From Pseudomonas pergaminensis (GTDB lineage: Bacteria; Pseudomonadota; Gammaproteobacteria; Pseudomonadales; Pseudomonadaceae), in contig NZ_CP078013.2 in assembly GCF_024112395.2 (NCBI RefSeq), positions 3,658,001 through 3,722,000 on the forward strand: a stretch of DNA of 64,000 bases, read 5' to 3'. Below the pieces are notes generated by a model. The model was not told the origin of the DNA, ran no database searches, and saw only the letters and a program-made list of their open reading frames with translations. This document shows, one piece after another, positions 59,901 to 64,000 of this stretch (its first letter is position 1; each line of letters begins with the position of its first letter). The position numbers were made by a program, and so were the translations under genes.

Positions 59901-60629
59901 GCCAAGGTTTTGCTGCAAGAACGAGAGCAACGTCTCGCCGACCACCAGGCCTTGCACAACGGCAATCTCGACGCCGAGGCACTGGAGAGTGCCCTGGCCG
60001 TCCTCAACCAGCAATTGGCCGACAGCGAGAAACGTTGCGCCGAATTACGTGCGCGCCAGTCCGAAGACCAGCGCCGCCAGGACGCCAACCAGGCCTTCGC
60101 CGAGCAGATCGCCAAGGCCTATGACGAGTGGCAGCGCTGGGCCCGCCTGAATGCGCTGATCGGTTCGGCCACCGGCGACACCTTCCGCAAGATCGCCCAG
60201 GCCTACAACCTCGACCTGCTGGTGCACCACGCCAATGTGCAGCTGCGCCAGCTGGTGCGTCGCTACCGTCTCAAACGCGGCGGCAGCATGCTCGGCCTGT
60301 TGGTGATGGACACGGAAATGGGCGATGAGCTGCGCTCGGTGCATTCGTTGTCTGGCGGCGAAACGTTCCTGGTGTCCCTGGCGCTGGCACTCGGCCTGGC
60401 GTCGATGGCCTCCAGCACACTGAAGATCGAGTCGCTGTTTATCGATGAAGGCTTTGGCAGCCTGGACCCGGAATCGCTGCAATTGGCCATGGACGCCCTG
60501 GACGGCTTGCAGGCCCAAGGGCGCAAGGTGGCGGTGATCTCCCACGTGCAGGAAATGCACGAACGGATTCCGGTACAAATTCAGGTCAAGCGCCAGGGCA
60601 ATGGCCTGAGTACCCTGGAGGTCAAGTGA
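56991..60629 (+). CDS. sbcC: Exonuclease SbcC subunit (Rad50-like ATPase)
   Basis: A 1212-residue SMC-like ATPase, partner of SbcD. Walker A is ITGPTGAGKSTLLDALCL (residues 37-45 core), the zinc hook is DDQPCPVCGSHEH near residue 603, the signature is VHSLSGGETFLVSLALALGL near residue 1119, and Walker B is IESLFIDEGFGSLDPESLQL. Between them lie two long Gln/Ala/Leu-rich coiled coils. It opens and holds DNA ends so SbcD can cut palindromic hairpins. Start overlaps sbcD by 4 bp; the stop overlaps the GTG of the next gene. Confidence 0.96.
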   Translation: MKILAIRLKNLASLAGPFEIDFTAEPLASAGLFAITGPTGAGKSTLLDALCLALFGAVPRLGDTGQAKMPDADSDISIGDPRTLLRRGTGGGYAEVDFVGVNGRRYRARWEANRARDKASGKLQNSRQSLLDLDSDQLLASQKTEYKTQLELALGLNFEQFTRAVLLAQSEFSAFLKANDNERSELLEKLTDTALYTQLGRRAFDKAKEARDAHKQLQDQATGVVPLAPEDRAELDQQFDAAQQQLKAEQAQLKQLELQHTWLKELREWQERQLAANEQLQRAQSDWDNQGPQRQDLSRLDQLAPQRHQFARQAELSTLLTPLAAQIQLHTQQQADLHARQEQAQQQLANAQSALAQALKNQGDAVPLLRQAFEQQSTLAHLSQALAKRTEDTQQHEQAWAEGQALLNGLQEKQGQVAERLQRLSAELESSAALAPLGDAWNAYRDRLQQLVLIGNRLNKGEAELPQLEQRATLAAEQFTQQREALDLLYQEAGAEPHAVAEQIQLLASLLQDNRKQQRAFEDLTRLWDSQQQLDLHASTLTQKLTDAQQKREQLNQTGLQTKAELTVAEQTLTVTKQLLERQRLARSASVEELREQLQDDQPCPVCGSHEHPYHQPEALLQSLGRHDENEEATAQKAVDTLKETLTELRGEVGGLIAQQKEYLHQQEQLATQQQALKPSLDAHPLAAALFNQDAAKRSAWLDQQLSQLTQSITQDEQRQGALLNLQQNAGRLQQQLQAAQEASQQSRQLLVDQQRELASDRERLEQELNAFTGLLPADTLEGLRAEPAATFMQLDQQVSQRLEQLGHQRDELAEQQERQQVIEKEQTHQQHRQQQRDALIQQVTELAAQQQAGQEKLSALLGEHSTAEQWQHHLDQAVTQSRDSEADANKQLQALHNALIQLAGDLKSQQEREQALQAEQQTLDTRISEWRALHPELDDAGLNRLLGYDDAQVSQLRQQLQHSEKAVEQAKVLLQEREQRLADHQALHNGNLDAEALESALAVLNQQLADSEKRCAELRARQSEDQRRQDANQAFAEQIAKAYDEWQRWARLNALIGSATGDTFRKIAQAYNLDLLVHHANVQLRQLVRRYRLKRGGSMLGLLVMDTEMGDELRSVHSLSGGETFLVSLALALGLASMASSTLKIESLFIDEGFGSLDPESLQLAMDALDGLQAQGRKVAVISHVQEMHERIPVQIQVKRQGNGLSTLEVK

Positions 60630-61219
60630 ACGAAGTGGTGCTGTATTCGTTCCGGCGCTGCCCGTACGCGATGCGGGCACGCCTGGCCCTGCGCTACGCC
60701 GGCGTGCCGGTACGTATCGTCGAGGTGAGCCTCAAGGCCAAGCCAGCCGAGATGCTGGCACTCTCGCCCAAGGGCACGGTGCCGGTGTTGAGTGTGGAGG
60801 GCGAGGTGATCGACGAAAGCCTGGCAATCATGCAGTGGGCGCTGGCCCGGCACGATCCGGATGACTGGCTGCTGCAGGGTGATCCCGCGGTATTGGCGTT
60901 GATTGCCGAGAACGACCAAGGCTTCAAGTATCACTTGGATCGATACAAGTACGCCGAACGCTACCCGCAATTTCCAATGGAGCATTACCGGGCCGAGGGA
61001 GAGATGTTCTTGCAGAAGTTGGAGGGGTTACTGGCGGACCGCGCCTATTTGCTGGCCGATCATCCGAGCCTGGCGGACATGGCCCTGGCACCGTTTGTGC
61101 GGCAGTTTGCCCATGTGGATCGGGATTGGTTTGGCAGTGCGCCCTACCCTGGGTTGCAGCGCTGGCTAGGCGCGTTCCTGCAATCACCGTTGTTCATCGG
61201 TGTAATGGCAAAGCATTAA
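60626..61219 (+). CDS. Glutathione S-transferase-like protein
   Basis: A 197-residue GST-fold protein. The thioredoxin-like N-domain has NEVVLYSFRRCPYAMRARLA, with a CPYA active-site-like motif, then LALSPKGTVPVLSVEGEVID with the cis-Pro and ESLAIMQWALARHDPDDWLL. The C-terminal helical domain includes YLLADHPSLADMALAPFVRQ. The CPYA motif suggests a glutaredoxin-2/omega-class type that works through cysteine. The GTG start overlaps the sbcC stop (GTGA), so expression is tied to SbcCD, though no functional link is known. Confidence 0.87.
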   Translation: MNEVVLYSFRRCPYAMRARLALRYAGVPVRIVEVSLKAKPAEMLALSPKGTVPVLSVEGEVIDESLAIMQWALARHDPDDWLLQGDPAVLALIAENDQGFKYHLDRYKYAERYPQFPMEHYRAEGEMFLQKLEGLLADRAYLLADHPSLADMALAPFVRQFAHVDRDWFGSAPYPGLQRWLGAFLQSPLFIGVMAKH

Positions 61220-61272
61220 CCGGGATAAGCAGGCCTGTTGTGGTGAGCGGGCTCATCACACATAAGGCAGTA

Positions 61273-61398
61273 TCAGCCTTCGACCAGGCTCAACAATCGC
61301 TCGCGCGCCAGCTCCGGCTCACCGTCCACCGGTTGCACGGAGGACAGGATGGGGGCGGAATAGAGGAACAGGATTACTGCGGCGAGTCGGAGTGCCAT
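61273..61398 (-). CDS. Candidate 41-residue secreted peptide
   Basis: A short frame: MALRLAAVILFLYSAPILSS then VQPVDGEPELARERLLSLVE and G. The first 20 residues form a plausible signal peptide or single membrane helix; the rest is acidic and helical. A weak GGAA lies 9 nt upstream of ATG. Codon use is Pseudomonas-like. No family is recognised and the frame could be chance, but the leader-like start argues for a gene. Confidence 0.45.
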   Translation of the reverse strand: MALRLAAVILFLYSAPILSSVQPVDGEPELARERLLSLVEG

Positions 61399-61566
61399 GC
61401 TGTCGATTCCAGGGAAGGCGTCAATATTTGAGCGCCAAATTTAAACACATGGCAATGTGATATCAATCATTTTTATTCAGCAGATGCACAAACGCCAAAC
61501 CACTCGAACGAGCCAGGCTTCGTTCCAGTGGTTTGGCGTCTGCAGGTGTGCAGGGTCAATCAACGC

Positions 61567-61746
61567 TCATTGCTGGGTTTTGTGATCCAGCGCGGCGTAG
61601 AAGTTAGCGCTTTGTTGCAGGTATTTCTGGGTGTAGGCGCTGGTGCTGGATTTTTTGCCGGTGACTTCCACGCTGGCCGCAGCTGGCAGTGCAACAGTGG
61701 CGGAAACAGCAGAAGCGGCGATGATGGAGAAGAGATTCAGATTCAT
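61567..61746 (-). CDS. Small exported protein, 59 residues
   Basis: A short gene: MNLNLFSIIAASAVSATVAL with PAAASVEV as signal peptide and cleavage region (about residue 25), then TGKKSSTSAYTQKYLQQSAN and FYAALDHKTQQ. AAGG 9 nt upstream supports the ATG. I do not recognise the family. Mature length would be about 35 residues, rich in Ser, Thr, Gln and Lys. It lies alone, upstream-wise 156 bp from the lactonase terminator region, and codon use is typical for the genome. Confidence 0.7.
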   Translation of the reverse strand: MNLNLFSIIAASAVSATVALPAAASVEVTGKKSSTSAYTQKYLQQSANFYAALDHKTQQ

Positions 61747-61875
61747 GTCGGTAACCCTTGTGTTCGTTTGGTTGAGTGGCCGGGGAAGGCCTTGTAACCA
61801 AACTTACGCCCGGGGGCCGAGCCTTAGAAATGCTTTGAAACAGTAGCCGCTATTAATAGAATTAATACAAAGGCT

Positions 61876-61898
61876 CAGGCCCCGCAATGCGGGGCCTG
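61876..61898 (-). terminator. Terminator of the lactonase gene
   Basis: CAGGCCCCGC (61876-61885) and GCGGGGCCTG (61889-61898) form a 10-bp stem with a 3-nt loop, just after the lactonase stop on the minus strand. The downstream minus-strand sequence is T-rich (CTTTGTATTAATTC). Confidence 0.85.
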
Positions 61899-61902
61899 TG
61901 GC

Positions 61903-63078
61903 TTATTGACGCACCAGGAACTTGAGGTCGCTGGGCGCATCGATCGGCAATGTCTGCACGGTTTTACCCAACAGGCCGGTCTTCGGGTCACGTTCGACCA
62001 CTACGATTGCATTGCTCTTCTGGTTGGCGATCAGCAAAAACTTGCCGGTCGGGTCCAGGCTGAACTCGCGCGGGTGATCGCCTTCCACCGAACGACGCTG
62101 CAACTCCTTGAGGTGTGCGGTGGCCGGGTCGATGCTGAACACCAGCAATTGGTTGGCCGTACCACGGTTGCTCACATACAGGAACTTGCCGTCGCTTGAA
62201 GCGTGCAACGCGGCGCCGGCTTTGTCGGACACCGGCTGCCCGGCGGCGAAGTCCACCAGCTGAGTCTGCGTCAGCGCGCCATCGTTGTAGTCGAACACCG
62301 CAACCTGGGCGCTCATCTCGGTGGTCAGCCAGGCATGCTTGCCATCGGCGCTGAACAACAGGTGGCGCGGGCCACTGCCCGGCGGCAATTGCACCGAGGT
62401 CGGATCGGCCGAGGTCAAGGGCAGCTCATGGTTGGCCTTGGGGTCATAGCGGTAGGCAAACACCTTGTCCGCGCCCAGGTCCTGCACAAACACATACTTG
62501 CCATCCGGCGATGACACCACCGAATGCACATGGTTGGACGCCTGGCGCTCCGGGTTTACCCGGCTGGCCGGGTGCCCGCTCAGTTGCACCGGGGGCGACA
62601 GCTTGCCCGCGGCGTCGACCGGCAGCACCGCCAGGCTGCCGCCCGGGTCTTCCAGCACCGAATAGTTGGCCACGAACAGGTAACGCCCATCGGCGGCGAC
62701 GCTGGAATGGGTCGGTTCATTGCCCAGGCTCTGCACCTGGTTGATCAAGGTCAGTTGGTGATTCTGCGGGTCGATGCTGTAGCTGCTCACGCGCCCCACC
62801 GGGTCTTCCTGGCCGGGGCCATTCTCGTTGACCACAAACAGGTGCTTCTGGTCCTTGGAGATCGTCAGCCACGACGGGTTGGCAGCCTTGGCCGCCAGCA
62901 CTGGCGGGCCCTGGAACTGACCGGTACGGCTGTCGAATTGCAGGCGATAGATCCCTTCGCTGCTGCCGGCGGTGTAGCTGCCCACCAACAGTTCATAGGT
63001 GTCGGCCGGCGCAGCCTGCACCGACATCGCACCGACACTGCCCGCCATCAGCAGGGGCCAGAATTTACGCATCATCAT
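61903..63078 (-). CDS. Periplasmic lactonase-family beta-propeller (Pgl-like)
   Basis: A 391-residue (or 394 from the upstream ATG) seven-bladed propeller of the cytochrome-cd1-like lactonase family. A signal peptide, RKFWPLLMAGSVGAMSVQAA, precedes YELLVGSYTAGSSEGIYRLQ, and repeated blade motifs follow: NPSWLTISKDQKHLFVVNEN, EPTHSSVAADGRYLFVANYS, GPRHLLFSADGKHAWLTTEM, and DHPREFSLDPTGKFLLIANQ. E. coli YbhE (Pgl) of this family is a cytosolic 6-phosphogluconolactonase; an exported version probably acts on sugar lactones made in the periplasm from gluconic acid oxidation. GAGG 9 nt upstream of 63078 favours that start; 63087 is in frame. It overlaps the upstream DUF5629 gene. Confidence 0.88.
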   Translation of the reverse strand: MMMRKFWPLLMAGSVGAMSVQAAPADTYELLVGSYTAGSSEGIYRLQFDSRTGQFQGPPVLAAKAANPSWLTISKDQKHLFVVNENGPGQEDPVGRVSSYSIDPQNHQLTLINQVQSLGNEPTHSSVAADGRYLFVANYSVLEDPGGSLAVLPVDAAGKLSPPVQLSGHPASRVNPERQASNHVHSVVSSPDGKYVFVQDLGADKVFAYRYDPKANHELPLTSADPTSVQLPPGSGPRHLLFSADGKHAWLTTEMSAQVAVFDYNDGALTQTQLVDFAAGQPVSDKAGAALHASSDGKFLYVSNRGTANQLLVFSIDPATAHLKELQRRSVEGDHPREFSLDPTGKFLLIANQKSNAIVVVERDPKTGLLGKTVQTLPIDAPSDLKFLVRQ

Positions 63079-63355
63079 CCGCTTCATCCTCGTCGTTATT
63101 GTTGCCGGTGAACGCGCTCAGGCAGATCAGGCGGTGCTCGCCCGAATCACCGGTCAGGGTCCAGCTTTGCAGCGTGTCGTCGAAGGTGGCTGCTCGCACC
63201 TGCTCCAGGCTGAAACGCCAGCGTTTTTCAGCACGGCCGTCCATGGCGGTGATCAGTAGTGTCTCGTCGTCCAGGCTGAAATCGAAGGCGTGCAGGCCGT
63301 CGATCTCCAGCATGTCGGCATGTTCAAGGACGGTGGTCAGGGTCTCGGCAGTCAT
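63065..63355 (-). CDS. DUF5629-like small protein
   Basis: A 96-residue cytoplasmic protein: MTAETLTTVLEHADMLEIDG, LHAFDFSLDDETLLITAMDG, RWRFSLEQVRAATFDDTLQS, and an acidic tail NNNDEDEADDDA. It resembles the Pseudomonas-restricted DUF5629 group, for which no function is known. The start at 63355 begins the conserved part; ten more residues from 63385 are possible. Its 3' end overlaps the start of the lactonase gene by 14-23 bp, indicating coupled translation even though the two proteins act in different compartments. Confidence 0.75.
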   Translation of the reverse strand: MTAETLTTVLEHADMLEIDGLHAFDFSLDDETLLITAMDGRAEKRWRFSLEQVRAATFDDTLQSWTLTGDSGEHRLICLSAFTGNNNDEDEADDDA

Positions 63356-63602
63356 GGCAGTCAATCGTCTACGGGAAAGCGCCAATGATAGCCCAGCATG
63401 GCAGGTAGGGCCGCGCTTTCATCCATGGGGCGGCTGCAAACACCTGGAAACAGAAGGCTCAAGCTCCCGCCAATCCAAGCGCTCGCCGGCCTGAGTTCAC
63501 TGCGGCGAAACAGTTGATAACGCATTGTCGCCCCGCCTACATGAATGGGCGGTTATTTTTCCTGCCGTACTTGTTTGTCACCCACGCCAAGGAGGCGTCT
63601 GC

Positions 63603-64000
63603 ATGCCATCGGTAAGAACCACTCCACGCCCGTACACGGTGAACCTGCCCATCACGCCCCCACTTCCTGGCGTGCTTGCCCCCCCAGCCGAACCCGCAAT
63701 CTCCACGGTTGCTCGCCCACAAATACGCGCCTCTATCGCCCAACCGACGTTGAGCTCGCGTTTTACAATCGCGCCGGCAAGCACAACAGAAAACGTCGTC
63801 GCCGCGCATTTCGCCAATCGCCCGACGCTACGTTCGGTGGTCGCAGAAATGCTGACCGATGCACTCAAGAGCCAGTACCCCTCCCTGAATATCAATGTCG
63901 CCACGACTTCGCTGGCCGTCCCCAGCCAGGGCGCCCCCCTGCAGTACGTATTGACGCCTCTGCTCGACCTGGCCCTTGACCACCTGGCCTCGGGCACCGA
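63603..64000 (+). CDS. Start of a large protein, possible DUF6543/dermonecrotic-toxin-like
   Basis: Open to the right edge; 132 residues visible. A strong AGGAGG sits just upstream of the ATG. After a Pro/Ala/Thr-rich, flexible N-terminus (MPSVRTTPRPYTVNLPITPP) comes FANRPTLRSVVAEMLTDALK then SQYPSLNINVATTSLAVPSQ and YVLTPLLDLALDHLASGT. That pattern resembles the opening of very long Pseudomonas proteins with dermonecrotic-toxin-like (DUF6543) domains, sometimes with leucine-rich repeats or NEL ligase ends. The call rests on memory of the family; the rest of the gene is outside the window. Confidence 0.5.
   Translation, partial: MPSVRTTPRPYTVNLPITPPLPGVLAPPAEPAISTVARPQIRASIAQPTLSSRFTIAPASTTENVVAAHFANRPTLRSVVAEMLTDALKSQYPSLNINVATTSLAVPSQGAPLQYVLTPLLDLALDHLASGT

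Noticed and set aside
56961..60014. A 1017-codon antisense frame across sbcC
   Set aside because: It mirrors the Gln/Leu/Ala-rich coiled coils of SbcC, giving Leu-rich nonsense that mimics a membrane protein.

Overview
The window looks like chromosome of a fluorescent-group Pseudomonas. It has high GC and C/G-rich third codon positions. Protein families typical of the genus are present: AmpR/AmpC, a 180-kDa-type NAD-glutamate dehydrogenase, AcnB, MiaE and a Bat operon. At least twelve REP/REPIN palindromes of the GTGGGAGCGGGCTTGC type sit between genes. I saw no rRNA, tRNA, transposase or CRISPR array.

Layout. 1-5.9 kb: a cut-off MocR/GntR regulator divergent from an EamA exporter, a YceI protein, a hotdog thioesterase, a dienelactone-hydrolase-like enzyme, a small unknown gene, and the divergent ampR-ampC pair. 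5.9-15.8 kb: an itaconate-degradation locus on the minus strand (hydratase ich, acyl-CoA dehydrogenase, MmgE/PrpD, CoA-transferase ict, citramalyl-CoA lyase ccl, then a DctPQM TRAP transporter), with a divergent LysR regulator. 15.9-25.5 kb: GFA protein, a serine-hydrolase homologue lacking its nucleophile, MipA/OmpV, an ~850-bp repeat-filled gap, an RstBA-like two-component system, an MFS transporter, miaE, an Anr-box-controlled tandem universal stress protein, and a DUF1289 protein. 25.5-30.5 kb: acnB with a structured leader, a second repeat-filled gap, and a SdaC-like amino-acid transporter. 30.8-38.0 kb: TetR regulator, a Thr-rich leader peptide with terminator before an isochorismatase-like hydrolase, a 2-hydroxyacid dehydrogenase, phosphotransferase-SDR pair, and a MocR regulator with AhpD-like, monooxygenase and cupin genes that share a promoter architecture. 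38.2-47.7 kb: tag, dctA with two GntR regulators, gdhB, a small acidic protein. 48-55 kb: six-gene Bat/MoxR operon. 55-64 kb: a DUF3077-like small protein behind a highly structured leader, sbcDC-GST, two small secreted peptides, a periplasmic lactonase, a DUF5629-like protein, and the start of what may be a giant toxin gene running off the end.

How the genes work together. The ich-to-dctM block would import a C4/C5 dicarboxylate, activate it to a CoA ester, hydrate it and split it to pyruvate and acetyl-CoA. The Bat operon couples a MoxR ATPase to membrane-anchored von Willebrand proteins. SbcCD cleaves DNA hairpins, which is notable given how many large palindromes lie in this window.

Most interesting non-coding signals: (i) copies of a ~270-bp intergenic element at 19.24-19.51 kb and 28.93-29.2 kb, both folding into the same three-way junction with compensatory base changes, plus a deletion copy at 28.53-28.74 kb; (ii) a leader at 55.14-55.29 kb with two long, mutually exclusive helices ahead of a DUF3077-like gene; (iii) a 138-nt nested hairpin in the acnB leader; (iv) a Thr5 leader peptide and terminator resembling an attenuator; (v) three promoters with identical direct-repeat/-10 geometry around a MocR gene; (vi) an Anr box centred at about -42 of a usp promoter. 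These were found by eye without folding software or database searches.
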